Counted from the stretch's first letter, positions 33,365 to 42,728 are shown. The stretch is DNA of 64,000 nt from Marthasterias glacialis (GCA_911728455.2 OU452234.1:14395338-14459337); one strand, 5' to 3'. The notes: generated from the sequence alone by a model not told the origin. Numbers and translations: made by a program.

Positions 33365-36300
33365 TAAAAAAATCTCGACAGAAACAATAGCTGTTCCGAC
33401 TGATGGTCGGAACAGCTAATGAAAAAAATCTCCTTAGTAGGCTGTAGGCCTATATGTTTTTACGTTTCAAACATTGGGTTTTTGGACTCATGAGATTAAA
33501 ACTAATTGTTTTACTCATTTCTACCGACGATTAATAACCAGTCGTAGCCGCTGTTTTCCGGCACTAAAAAATTCCTACATGTAGGCAGATCCTGCAAATC
33601 TGTGTATGCCTTGCTGTTGTTACTAGAGCGGGATTACCCTCATTACATAGTTCACTACATGTAGGTACTTTTTTTCACTTTCAGGTGAATCCATTTCGTG
33701 ATAGAATTTGTAAAGTCTTCTCGTCCGCTGAAGACGGTTCCTTGCTGTTTGAAGACTTCTTGGATATGATGTCCGTGTTCAGCGAATCTGCACCCAAGAG
33801 TGTCAAGGCAGAATATGCCTTCCAAGTATACGGTACAGCTCACTCAAATGCTCTCAATTTGTCTAGAAAATTGAATTCATTTCAATTCTTTGCTTAGTGT
33901 CCACGCTAACACTCAGTAAATCAAGACATCACACATGAAAACTAAGTGCCAGGGTGGATTTCAAACAGACGGGGTACAAACATACACATGTATTTTTAAC
34001 CCTTTGTTTTTTAACTTGACTGCCCTAGACAATTAGAATTGGCATGTTGGTCCTTAGATGTCCAAACCAACTCAAACCACTTTTTATACCCATCATGGGA
34101 CAGGTGTAAGGATGGCGTGATCAAACTTAGGCCGTGATCTCCCATCCCCAAGGTTATTAACCCAAACCCCAATCGGGTGTTTTCAAGGTACCCTGCTAAA
34201 TGCAGCAAAATGTCCCTCTAAAAACCTTTCTAAAGCCGGCAAAATGCAACAAAATTGAAGTGAAAACTGTGCTAAATGCAGCAAATGCAATGTCACAGTT
34301 GAAGTGAAAACTGTGCTAAATGCAGCAAAATGCAACAAAGTTGAAGTGAAAACTGTGCTAAATGCAGCAAATGCAACAAAGTTGAAGTGAAAACTGTGCT
34401 AAATGCAGCAAAATGCAACACAGTTGAAGTGAAAACTGTGCTAAATGCAGCAAAATGCAACAAAGTTGAAGTGAAAACTGTGCTAAATGCAGCAAAATGC
34501 AACACAGTTGAAGTGAAAACTGTGCTAAATGCAGCAAAATGCAACAAAGTTGAAGTGAAAACTGTGCTAAATGCAGCAAAATGCAACACAGTTGAAGTGA
34601 AAACTGTGCTAAATGCAGCAAAATGCAACACATTTGAAATAAAAACCCTTCTACATGTAAAAGTTAATCATCTTGCCATGTAATTGATTACACTCGACTT
34701 TTAAAATGCAGGGGTTTTCCCATGGCCTTGGCCACCATGTTACTTTAATTGTATCACAGTCATACTCTAAACATATGAACTTGGTTTCACCTCAAGCACC
34801 CTGAAGTGTCACAGTGGTGAGTCCAGATCTTCAATCAATGTTAGCCCGAGCCAATGCTCAGCTACATGTACCTGTTTATGGTGACAGAGTAGAGGCAAGT
34901 CAGTGGGCAGCGTCTACAATCTGTCTGCCAACTTCCCTGAAACCACAGGGAGTGCTTAAGTCGCACGCTATTTCTAAGATTTGATTTTGCTGAAAGGGAG
35001 TGGGTTTTTTTTTGTGCCCCCCCCCCCCCCCCCCCCCCTTTGCAGACTTCGATGACGATGACTTTATCAGCAGTGCAGACCTGCGTGAAGTCGTTAATAG
35101 ACTTACCGGGGAGCAGCAATTGTCGGATGAGGACATGCAGCAGTTGATTGACAATGTAAGTGACAGCCTTGCTTGGTGTGGGGGGATCTTTGTTAATTTT
35201 GTGTCTGGCTAGTTTTTTTTTTTCATAGGGTTCAATCGAAGGACAAGGGGTTATGTGAGGGCTACATACTTTAAAGGGTGTGTGAAAGGGACACTTGTAG
35301 GAGTGTGCATGCAAGTTCCAGTGGCCTAGCCAGAATTTTTTTCAATGGGGGGGGGGCACAGGGGGGACATTGCTTTTCAGTGGGGGGTGGGTGGCCCAGG
35401 GACCATATTTTTAAATGAATTACATGTATCTCAATTTTTTAAATGGGGGTGGGGGGGCACCTGGGTGGGCACTGAGAATTTAGGGAGGGAGCACGTGTCC
35501 CCTAGGCCCCCCCCCCTCCCCGTGGCAAGTTCATCCTAATTCTGTAGTGTTGTGGGGGAAACGACATAATGATTAAAATGGAGCCATGAAATGTTTTTGC
35601 GAGAAAATATTTTCATTGACAAAACTGAACATGAATCTTATCACAATGAACTACCGACTGGTTTATAACATTTCTACGAGAGCTTTAACCTCGAAGAAGC
35701 TCAAGCCTCGATCTTAAGAAAAAACGGGGGCAGGCCTTTGCTGGCCAAATCAGAGAAATTGTACAAGGGCGTGCTGGCCAAGTTGATAGTGACAGTGCAT
35801 TTTTTTCTGCCCTGCCTGCTGGCCGACTCAACAGGGCATGAGGCCAACGGCCTGGGTGGCCTTGGTTAAGATCAAGGCCTGCTAGCTCCTTCCTTTTTGC
35901 CAAGTTCTTGGTTCTGTTCCTGTCTCACATGTACTGGGCCCAGCTTCATAAAGCTATTCAGCACCAAAAAAAAAAATGCTCAGCGCATTCAAATCTTGCT
36001 GAGCAGGAATCGATTACCAGTCAACTGGTTCCCTGCTTATTTTTGGCTGAGAAGAAAAATTTGCTGAGCACCATTTCCTGTTTATCAGCTACAATGTAAG
36101 TCAAATTCTTACCCAGGTCGTCAACCTTTATAGCGTATTTCTAGGAGCGTACACACCTACACCAAAGTTTGTAAACACCTGCAATCGTTGACCTCCTATT
36201 GTCCCTCTTTTGTTTGTACTTAAACCTTTTGGCAACAGCTCCCAATGGTTTTGTACATGACTTTCCAACTGGCTCAGTTTATAAATTTGGGGTCCGTTTT

Positions 36301-39300
36301 TTTATTGTTGTCCCTGTTACATCTGACACAAGATTTCATACATTTACAGCACACTCTTTGGTGCCTTCTACCTCCAAGAGTGATTATGTTAACGCAAAGT
36401 ACATGCTGAACAAATCAAAACAGTTTGAAGTCAAATTTAAAGATATTTTCAGATTAAATTGCACACGTCAGGTGTAACAGGGACAGGAAAATGTCACACT
36501 TTGGACCCCAAATTTATAGAATGACCCAACTGGGGACCTTCACCCAATACTCCAGCATTAATACCCCTGGTCACTGGGCCATTTAATTTCATTCCTTAAA
36601 CCATCTCAGCTCCCTGGGGGAGTATACAGCCTGTGCTGCCTAGTATGTAGCGCACCAAGCCAAGTCAATCACAAGAACCATCTCTGCCCCTCACAGGTAC
36701 CCATTTACCCCTGGGTGAAGAGAAGCAATTCTAGTTAAGTGTCATGCTCAGGAACACAAGTGTCGTGATCGGGATTCGAACCCACACCCTATTGACTTGG
36801 CCACCAGAACTTGAGTCCGATGCGCTAAACTGCTCGGCCACGACACGCCAAAATATACACACATACGCACACATTCCTATTAATTTGCGTCCCTGTGGAT
36901 ATTTTTTTTGTTCTTTCCTTTGTTCCTGTACTAAAAAAAAAATCTGAAAAATGTTAATGGCCTCATGTTTTAACCCCATATACTTTGCACACACAGTCCT
37001 ATGTGACATAGTCCTACACTGTGTGGACATTCTTCTGTTACCGTGCAGTCAACAGTAAGAAATCTTTAAAACCACCACCATTCCTATAAGAGAGTGTTCT
37101 GAGAGCTGGCTTTTGGACACCCGATTCATTTAATATAATACTTTGATTTGACCTATTCAACGCAGTACAGAAAATGCCTCCTTTATGAGTAGAACAAGAA
37201 TATCTAATTCGTGAAAACACTGTGTGGATGTGTGTAAGTCCACACAGTGTTTCTAGTTCCTACACAGTGTTATCTTTTGTTCTCATGTCCACACTTTGTC
37301 CACATTTTGTATGTAACACTAAAACAAACTTCCCTGTGAAACGTCTCTTTTGAATTCCCCTGTGGAGACCTTTTGTTCCTGTTTTCTTTTCTTTGGCGGT
37401 AAAATTGACACGTGCCAAAGTTCATAGTCGACGCTGATGCCTCAGTGACCACAGACTGCAGTGAAAAGGCTCAGTGCCCAGCGATCACAGTGTCTGGAAA
37501 ATATCATCGCACGACCAACTCTAACCCAGCCACATTGGGGCAGGTTTCTATCCCTTCAAAAAGTAGCCCACACCTTGAGTGGACTTTGGGCCTCGTGATG
37601 GGCGAATTGCTAGGAAAAAAAAGAAGTTACTTTCTTGTACATGATCGGAACATGGAAATTGACCTACTTCTAGCTTTGATCCAATGAACCACACATTTAC
37701 AAACTATTTAAAGCTGACAGTTTTCAGCCCATTGTGCACCTTGCTCCGTTTCATTGACATGTTGCTCACCACCAATCAATGGAGATAATAACCTGCGGAC
37801 AAATTCACACAGGAAGTAATGGAGGAAATTGCCATGTGCCAAAATACACCTGTTAGTGATGACAAAGACTGTTTTAGGAAGGTGTTTTTTTTTGTTTTAT
37901 GTGGGGATGGTTCCTTCTTTGGCCTGCAGCAAAACTGAAAGAGTTAAAGGGTACAGTGCAACAAAACCTGGCAAAAGAACAAACGGAAAAGCTTGTTGAA
38001 TACTAACTAGCCCGCAGCAAAAATTTAGATGAACAGGATTGAGGCCAACAAATTTTAAACAAACGAACAAATAGGCTTACCTGGACAGTTTTACAAGAAA
38101 CCGTTATACATTATTGCATCTGTATCTTAGACTTGCACCCGTGAACAAAGATATTGACAAAATTGGGAAACTGCCATCATAGGTTTTGGTAGCTCAGTTG
38201 GTAGAGTGCTGGCATGTTAACCCGGAGGTCGCGGTCTAGTCATTTTTTTCTTTGTTCACCCCAAAATTGCCTCTTTTGTACGAAATACACCTCGGGATGC
38301 TGATGGGATGGACATTTATGCCTGATCTCAGGCCTGAATTATTAACCCCATGGGATTTACAGCAATTACTGTAATTGCTGTAAAGCCCATGGGGTTGAAT
38401 CAGACATGAGATTCTGCCCTGCCGGGTGCCTTACTTTTGCTGTAGTGCTCATCAGGCGTGATTGCTTCATTCTTGAAAGGGCCAGGGCACCGAAGGGCCA
38501 GGGACACCTCTGTGAGGAAATTGTTCATTTGTACTGGAATATCACAAGGGCACCAAGGCAATGACCTGGGGCAATGGAGGCCTCCATTGCCTCCGTGAAG
38601 TATCAGGCAATTGGCATTGTCAAATTCCAAAATAGCTTATTTACAAGAAGAACAGACTTTGATCGGGAAGATAACGCCAAGCCCATTTCAATAGCGATGT
38701 TAAAGACCTAAAGTTCATGAGGTGAAAAGTGATGGTTCTGGGTTCAACTACAGTGGTAAAAAGCCTCAAGAGAAACCATTGTTGTCTTCCAAGATTGCTG
38801 AGAACGAAACGTAGCTATTTCTGTACCCATTCAGATGTAAAGGAATTTGACATCTGATAGGCCCTATTTGCTTCGCAAGCAGTGAAACCAAGAAATACAC
38901 GTTTAGTTTTAACTAGAAGATGCAAAGTTCACTGTCCGTTAAGGCAGTAACCTCTGTGTACCACCCAAATTGCCAAGTACCCGTGAGAGTTAGTCAGCAA
39001 TGTGTCTTAATAGGAACTTCGTTAAGTCCGTCGGTGGGGAATTTTCTCTTGAATTGCACCCAGGGGGACGCTCACCACAAACACTCTGCCATTGGGAAGA
39101 GGAGGACTATACCGAGTCAAAAGCCAAAGGACCATCCTAAATGCATGTGACATCATTTGAGTAGGGTGCTTGACCCACACATCTAACATGTTCAATGTTG
39201 AACCATCACTTTTCTTCCAAAACAGTATTCTATTGCTGCTGAAAAATATATGCTTAGTGATTTTACTGTTCTGTCATTTTGTATCAAACTTTCAAAACAT

Positions 39301-41201
39301 GACTGACTTAATTGATGTGCATTGCCCCTTCAAAAGGTCTTTTGTTCGTGCTTGATTTCGTTAACAAAAACTTATTTATATATATAACACAATTTATACG
39401 GTTCACCTCAAGCTATTAATATGGAAGTATTTACTCTTGTAGAAGGTTTGAGTGAGACCAGATGATTTAGAGGAAAGCTATCAGTCACAACCCTGGCTGG
39501 GTTATAAAAAAAATAAGGTAGAGAAGGGAATTTGGGAGCTGTCCAGACTCCAGAGTGCCTTTGAACATTTCGGAGCTGGGATTATTAGTGATCCATCAAC
39601 GTCATCTGTCAGTATTGACCCCGACACACATCTAACAATTTCAATGTTAAACCGTCCCTTTTCTTCCAAAACAGCATTCTATTGTTGCTGAAAAATATGC
39701 TGATTGATTTCACTGCTCTGTCATATTGTATCAAACTTTCAAAAAATAACTGACTTAATTTATGTGTATTGCCCCTACAAAAGGTCTTTTGTTCCTGCTT
39801 GGGATTATTAGTGATCCACCAACGTCACCTGTTAGTATCAACCTCGACACATGACCTTGACATCTGTCAGTGTGTGTGAACATTTTGTTAAAAAAAAAGC
39901 ATTTTGACAACATTTGCAGATATAGCTGTCCACATATTGGAAGGGGGAATCCAAGATAAAACTGCATTTGATTTGGTAAAGCAAAGCAAAATAATCTATA
40001 GCTCTCTGGTGACTCGAGAATAAAAGACTTTGTTTCCGTTTTTTTATTTTTTTATTCATGCTTTCCTCAGGTTCTGGCTGAGTCGGATTTGGATGATGAT
40101 GATGCATTGTCGTTTGCTGAGTTTGAGCATGTCATTTCTAAATCCCCTGACTTCTTGAAGTAAGTAAGACCTTTTTTAAGTCTGCCTGCTGAAGAAAAAA
40201 ATCAGCTGTTATCTCTTTTTTTCACATAAAAATGAAGGAATCTACTTCTCTAACATTGTGGATACTGTTTCAAAAGACTCCTTGAAACATGGCATGATTT
40301 GTTAATCAGAAAGGAAGCGACAGCAAGGAAGGGAAAGACAAGACAAGAGTGGTGAACGAGGTCTGTCACTACTCTTTCATTCCAAGTCAATTTCATGCAA
40401 TTCACCCATCACAAGGCCCAAAGACTACTTGAGTTGTGGGCTACTTTTTGAAGGGATAGAAACCTGCCCCAATGCGCAGAAACAAGACATGGAGAGATAT
40501 AAACGCAAGTCTCTTCACAGCACAGCTAAGAACAGGGAGGGGTAAATGAACCCGTTGCCAGACAAACACAACTGCCTCTTCCGCTGTTTGAGGCAATTAT
40601 AGTTAAGTGTCTTGCTCAAGGACACAAGTGTCATGACCGGGATTCTGATGACTTGGCCACCAGAACTTGAGTCTGATGTACTAACCTACTCAGCCATGAC
40701 ACACTACAAAATAAATACCCTTTTTGTTAAAAAGCTAAATACCTAGGAAAATCTGTGAAACTTTCCTGTTTTTGAATTTTTTTTTTCAATTCCCGTCACC
40801 TCTTCAGGCTGTATTTCACGACGGTTCAAATTTCATGCAACGCTCATCGGTTGTGCAAACGTGCACGCACTAACAAACTTTACATTGAATACCGCTATAT
40901 ACTGAATGTGTTATGCGTAAACTAGCACCCATGTAAACTAGTGTGCAACAGGCTACATGTATATGAGCACAGAATGCGCATTCACAGATCTGGCTATGTC
41001 TTTATCATCCGTTAAAAACGAGTCTTAAACAGTCATGTGACCACCTTTCAACCAATAGGACGGCCAAATTGTCCCAAACTATCAGGGGTATTTATGAATT
41101 GTGTTTTTGATGATATCTCATATCTGTGTCTGACAAATTCTTATCTAATTTTCATTATTGTTTACGTTTCAATTCACAGTTCTTTCAAGATCCGGTTGTA
41201 A
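28019..41201 (+). CDS. CIB1: Calcium- and integrin-binding protein (CIB1-like), seven coding exons
   Basis: Coding exons 28019-28069, 30411-30445, 31749-31848, 33685-33832, 35046-35155, 40071-40159, 41180-41201. All introns are GT-AG and the phases close to 184 aa (human CIB1 is 191). CIB proteins are small EF-hand Ca2+ sensors that bind integrin alpha tails, kinases and other membrane partners. Evidence: N-terminus MGGS, a family N-myristoylation signal (Gly2); degenerate EF1/EF2 with the conserved [12 protein letters not shown] and [14 protein letters not shown]3 loop D112-D123 ([12 protein letters not shown], with Asp in the last position as in CIB1); EF4 loop D154-E165 ([12 protein letters not shown]); C-terminus [16 protein letters not shown] as in CIB1. 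The RLTGE..LS..DM.QLIDN segment is closer to CIB1 than CIB2. A CIB1/CIB4-type ancestor cannot be excluded. Confidence 0.95.
28158..28218. repeat. Perfect-stem hairpin, TGAGATTTTGACATTA core
   Basis: ctttttgagattttgacatt folds onto its exact complement with a short 'atcgactgat' loop. It is followed by 'gcgccttagttactgggt'. The same hairpin and flank words recur at 49325-49430. Lies in CIB intron 1. Confidence 0.7.
28356..28521 (-). pseudogene. Exon-like ORF in the left arm of the palindrome, unrecognised
   Basis: From ATG at 28521 an open frame of 55 codons (begins [20 protein letters not shown]; later [19 protein letters not shown]) runs to a consensus donor CAAT|GTAAGT. The right-arm copy (ATG at 28858) keeps the donor but has diverged and carries an early stop. 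It looks like the first coding exon of some gene caught in an inverted duplication. I do not recognise the protein and found no downstream exon on the minus strand, so it is called a fragment. It could still be a live first exon. Confidence 0.4.
29019..29295. repeat. MITE, TACGGAAG family, 6-bp duplication
   Basis: Ends TACGGAAGTGTATTCCCGCC and the complement of TACAGAAGCATAATGCCGCC, with a core of palindromic 'cgtgtacgtacacgata' units. Direct AGTTTC flanks it at 29013-29018 and 29296-29301. The uninterrupted palindrome arm (28347-28352) has a single AGTTTC, an internal empty site. Second copy at 50206-50570. Confidence 0.88.
29752..29930. repeat. MITE, CAGGCCTTGA family, 6-bp duplication
   Basis: Ends CAGGCCTCGATCTTAAG and the complement of CAGGCCTTGATCTTAAC, 179 bp. 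Direct cattca at 29746-29751 and 29931-29936. Near-identical interior at 35702-35881. CIB intron 1. Confidence 0.78.
30411..30445 (+). CDS. CIB1: CIB exon 2 (35 bp)
   Basis: Encodes [11 protein letters not shown] plus two bases. Acceptor atctttctag|GA, donor TACA|GTAAGT. It corresponds to LTFLTKQEIL of CIB1. Confidence 0.93.
30476..30687. repeat. MITE with TTAA duplication, AGGGGCTGT ends
   Basis: TTAA at 30472-30475 and 30688-30691. Ends AGGGGCTGTTTTGTCATAAT and the complement of AGGGGCTGTGTCGTTATGAT. The copy at 57338-57546 shares the interior ('acagcaggcctgtggct', 'caaactgtgatgtgacc'). CIB intron 2. Consistent with a Kolobok- or piggyBac-type source. Confidence 0.8.
30945..31170 (+). repeat. 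tRNA-headed SINE, family S1
   Basis: Head 'ggttggctcagtggtttc' and B box 'cggttcgaatcccggac'; body as at 4814-5065; tail (aataaat)n. CIB intron 2. Confidence 0.75.
31171..31500 (+). repeat. tRNA-Leu-like-headed SINE, family S2
   Basis: Begins directly at the tail of the S1 SINE. Head 'gttatggccaagtggtcaag', 'ggactcaagctctgg', B box 'gggttcgagtcccgg', then 'acacttgtgtccttaagcaa' and 'gtaaaagaacccagtgacac'. Second copy 44950-45370. CIB intron 2. Confidence 0.75.
31749..31848 (+). CDS. CIB1: CIB exon 3
   Basis: Encodes H29 (split) to K62: [12 protein letters not shown] through [13 protein letters not shown]. Acceptor tttatttcag|T, donor AAAG|GTAAAA, phase 0. Confidence 0.93.
31976..32245. repeat. 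Foldback MITE, AGACCGATCCATTAAGCCCC family
   Basis: Ends CAATAGACCGATTCATTAAG and the complement of CAATAGGCCGATCCATTAAG, then GCCCCGCCCC and 'ttgaccaatcac'. Five copies in the window: 41656-41888, 41962-42154, 44130-44207 (one end) and 46618-47098. CIB intron 3. Confidence 0.8.
32801..33147. repeat. MITE with TTAA duplication, AGGT ends
   Basis: TTAA at 32797-32800 and 33148-33151; ends AGGTGTAATACAGGATTGGT and the complement of AGGTGAAATACAGTAGTG. Inverted copy of 9704-10046. CIB intron 3. Confidence 0.78.
33331..33372 (+). repeat. (AAT)n microsatellite
   Basis: About nine aat units, then an A-rich run, in CIB intron 3. A short perfect hairpin 'agctgttccgac / gtcggaacagct' follows at 33390-33418. 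Confidence 0.7.
33685..33832 (+). CDS. CIB1: CIB exon 4
   Basis: Residues 63-111, the degenerate EF-hand pair region: [34 protein letters not shown]. Acceptor ttcactttcag|GT, donor TACG|GTACAG, phase 1. Confidence 0.93.
34249..34640 (+). repeat. 42-bp minisatellite, nine copies
   Basis: Unit centred on gtgaaaactgtgctaaatgc and agcaaaatgcaaca. Copies start 42 bases apart (a few are 41-43). The variable triplet alternates aaa/cac between neighbours over the last six units, giving an 84-bp higher-order repeat. Because 42 is divisible by three, several frames stay open. They are not genes. CIB intron 4. Confidence 0.88.
35017..35038 (+). promoter_or_regulatory. Run of 22 C as polypyrimidine tract of CIB intron 4
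   Basis: An uninterrupted C22 run ends seven bases before exon 5 (followed by tttgcag). It stands where the polypyrimidine tract must lie, preceded by a T-rich run (35005-35013). Its length is likely to vary. Confidence 0.7.
35046..35155 (+). CDS. CIB1: CIB exon 5 (EF-hand 3)
   Basis: Completes D112 and encodes the EF3 loop and helix to N148 ([20 protein letters not shown]). The acceptor follows a run of 22 C and tttgcag. Donor CAAT|GTAAGT, phase 0. Confidence 0.93.
35330..35525 (+). repeat. G-rich dispersed repeat
   Basis: Same ordered words as 2655-2850: 'ttttcaatgggg', 'cattgcttttcag', 'tttaaatgaattacatgtat', 'gggcactgagaattta', then 'cccccc'. CIB intron 5. Confidence 0.6.
35702..35881. 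repeat. MITE, CAGGCCTTGA family
   Basis: Nearly the same as 29752-29930 ('gatcttaag', 'ggcaggcctttgctggcca', 'gttaagatcaaggcctg'). The flanks gaagct and ctagct match at four of six positions. CIB intron 5. Confidence 0.75.
35936..36092. repeat. GGGCCC-type foldback MITE, right end unclear
   Basis: Starts gggcccagcttcataaagct. The interior 'gctgagcagga' and 'gattaccagtcaactgg' follows the family pattern of 3419-3611. The right terminal repeat is not clear. CIB intron 5. Confidence 0.55.
36264..36533. repeat. Foldback element with TATAAATTTGGGGTCC ends
   Basis: TATAAATTTGGGGTCC at the left is matched by its complement at the right; inside these, 'tgtccctgttacatctgac' pairs with 'gtcaggtgtaacagggaca'. 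A fragment with 'gtaacaggg' and 'aggtgtgacatttggtgtcc' recurs near 45833-45880. CIB intron 5. Confidence 0.65.
36545..36850 (-). repeat. tRNA-Leu-like-headed SINE, minus strand
   Basis: On the minus strand the head 'gtggccgagcagtttagcgc', 'ggactcaagttctgg' and B box 'gggttcgaatcccg' lead into 'acacttgtgttcctgagca' and a distinct body. The head matches S3, but the body differs in its 3' half. CIB intron 5. Confidence 0.65.
37020..37300 (-). repeat. Dispersed repeat, partner of 5600-5990
   Basis: Inverted relative to the first copy. Shares 'cacgaattagatattctt', 'ggtgtccaaaagccagctct' and 'gtccacaca.tg' hairpin words. CIB intron 5. Confidence 0.6.
37535..37625 (+). repeat. 3' fragment of S3 SINE
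   Basis: cattggggcaggtttctatc, 'aaaagtagcccacacct' and 'gatgggcgaattgc' match the 3' parts of 55012-55346 and 55744-56070, ending in an A-run. CIB intron 5. Confidence 0.6.
38178..38235 (+). repeat. Degenerate tRNA-like SINE head
   Basis: tggtagctcagttggtagag is a good A-box region, followed by 'gttaacccggaggtcgcgg', but the B box is damaged (ggtctagtc). No cloverleaf closes, so it is not a working tRNA gene. Confidence 0.5.
38338..38396. repeat. Palindrome with catggggtt / aaccccatg arms
   Basis: Arms 'aaccccatgggatttacagc' and 'gctgtaaagcccatggggtt' around 'aattactgtaatt'. No second copy seen. CIB intron 5. Confidence 0.6.
38440..38600. repeat. Diverged CAGGCCTTGA-family repeat
   Basis: Interior words 'gggcaccgaagggcc', 'gacacctctgtgaggaaatt', 'tgtactggaat', 'caaggcaatgacc' match 23012-23165. 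CIB intron 5. Confidence 0.5.
39170..39860 (+). repeat. Local tandem duplication in CIB intron 5
   Basis: The block 'cacacatctaaca..ttcaatgtt' through 'gccccttcaaaaggtctttt' (39176-39355) recurs at 39627-39800. The block 'gggattattagtgatcca' with 'caacgtca' at 39578-39625 recurs at 39801-39850. There are thus two full and two partial units with about 10% difference. Confidence 0.7.
40071..40159 (+). CDS. CIB1: CIB exon 6 (EF-hand 4)
   Basis: Residues 149-177 plus two bases of N178. EF4 loop [12 protein letters not shown], then [12 protein letters not shown]. Acceptor ctttcctcag|GT, donor TGAA|GTAAGT. Confidence 0.93.
40395..40705 (-). repeat. tRNA-headed SINE, family S3
   Basis: Minus-strand copy of the 55012-55346 type: 'gtgtcatggctgagtaggtt' head, 'atcccggtcatgacacttgt', 'tcctcaaacagcggaagagg', 'gcgcattggggcaggtttct'. 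The B box is partly lost. CIB intron 6. Confidence 0.65.
41180..41201 (+). CDS. CIB1: CIB exon 7 (terminal, 22 bp coding)
   Basis: Completes N178 and encodes SFKIRL, then TAA at 41199-41201. Acceptor caattcacag|T. The ending matches SFKIVL of CIB1, which fixes this very short coding end. Confidence 0.92.
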
Positions 41202-41655
41202 ATGTCACCAACGGTGTGTTAGATTCCAAGATGTCTTTGAATATCCCAGAACTTCAGAGGAGATGGATCGTTTTTCCTTCACATCTTGGCTCTGGCTGTG
41301 GCTACTGACTTAGTACAAGTATGGATGTTTTTTACACTGATGTAGATGTAAGCCATAGCCGAAGTGGCAAACCACGAGTCGGTCTACTGTTACTACAGAA
41401 CAGTGCTGTGTGATTTTGCAGTAGACCCTTCCCATGAAATATATAAATTGGAAGTCGTGTGTGCGTACTAACACACGGTTTTGTGATGAACACGCGTATA
41501 TCTGCCCGAACAGCTTTATGGCATTTGCCCACCATTAGTGTCTGTATGCATGCGTGAACGTACTTAGCATATTTCATGAGGAGGGCCATAAATTGGGTAA
41601 CTGCTACACTTCGGCTGGGCTTGAAATACCCACTGGACCACTGTCCAGAATCCAG

Positions 41656-41888
41656 TAAAAGACCGACCCATTAAGCCCCACCCCCAAAACCAATCACAGC
41701 ATTGGCTAAATCACCACTGTACACGTGGGCAACACAATGTGCGTCTCTTCAATACGTGCGCTATAAGTACGCGAACGCATGTTTGCGTTTACCAATAGGA
41801 TTTTTATCGTGACGGACTTTCGGTGGCGAACCCAAGGCTGTGACTGGCCAGTACGTATGGGGGCGGGGCTTAATGGATCGGTCTATTG
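41656..41888. repeat. Foldback MITE, AGACCGATCCATTAAGCCCC family
   Basis: Ends AAGACCGACCCATTAAGCCC and the complement of CAATAGACCGATCCATTAAG, with the family interior ('caatcacagcattggct', 'cacgtgggcaacacaa.gtgcg'). Confidence 0.78.
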
Positions 41889-41961
41889 TAGCATCCGGCC
41901 TACAGTCCTACTTCTGGTGTTTTTCCAAATGAGTGTTTTATTTCTTTAAACTTAAACTTAA

Positions 41962-42154
41962 GCTTTCAATTTAAGCCCCCGCCTACCTTAATAGCAACTG
42001 CCTAGCAACAGCACATGGTGCGCTGTTGTGTGTCAGAACAATGGCGGTGGTTTGTTTACACTTCTAATGGGATTTTAACGTGTCTGACTTTCAGTACCGT
42101 GGGCTGTGATTGGTCAATAAGTTAATAGGCGGGGCTTACTGGATCGGTCTATTA
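41962..42154. repeat. Foldback MITE, AGACCGATCCATTAAGCCCC family, subtype 2
   Basis: The right end (ggcggggcttactggatcgg) is complete. The left end begins inside 'ttaagcccccgcctacctta'. The interior 'agcaactgcctagcaaca' and 'caatggcggtggtttgttta' is shared with 46618-47098, defining a subtype. Confidence 0.7.
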
Positions 42155-42722
42155 TCCAGACTGGTGCCTTTTGATGGTGCAACTTAGCATCTTCATAATC
42201 ACCTTCTTTGCCTTAAACTGCATAACTTTTTAGAGACCATGCCTTTCTGTATTAACATCAGCTATATTCCCGAGCTTGGCTGATTTTGCCCAGTTTTACC
42301 CAATTGAAAACCTCTGTGAAAATATACAGCAGCAGTTTTAGAAATGGACCAATGGTGAGTGAATTCGGGCAGCTGAGTGGGGTAGTTGAAATACTGAGGC
42401 CATTTGCAGGTGGGTGTTATGATGCTGTGACCTTCCACCTGCCATGATCTCCTAAGAGTTATTCCCAAAATGCTGATGCTCCCGAGAAACCAACAAAATA
42501 ACGTTTTTAAAGTCAGATATATATATTTCACATACTTAAAATCATATATATTTTACATGTTTTAATGGATTTTCAAAGGCCGTTTTTACGAATTATGATC
42601 CGTTTTAGTGTGTGGTAGCATGTTTCTGCATGATATAATACTTTTCAGATTGCCACGGTAACAACAAAATAATTGATGATTTTTGTATATATTTGTAATC
42701 TTCCACAGTGCCTAGGATACTT

Positions 42723-42728
42723 AATAAA
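42723..42728 (+). terminator. Candidate poly(A) signal for CIB
   Basis: The first clear AATAAA on the plus strand after the CIB stop codon, 1.5 kb downstream. If used, the 3' untranslated region would contain two foldback MITEs (41656-41888, 41962-42154). No transcript support is visible. Confidence 0.25.

Noticed and set aside
33340-34640. CRISPR array
   Set aside because: Repeats are tandem without unique spacers, and the genome is eukaryotic.
34293-34683. Open frames on both strands coding repetitive proteins
   Set aside because: They are the 42-bp minisatellite read through; a unit length divisible by three keeps frames open by arithmetic.
38178-38235. Possible tRNA gene
   Set aside because: A-box region good, but B box and acceptor stem do not form.
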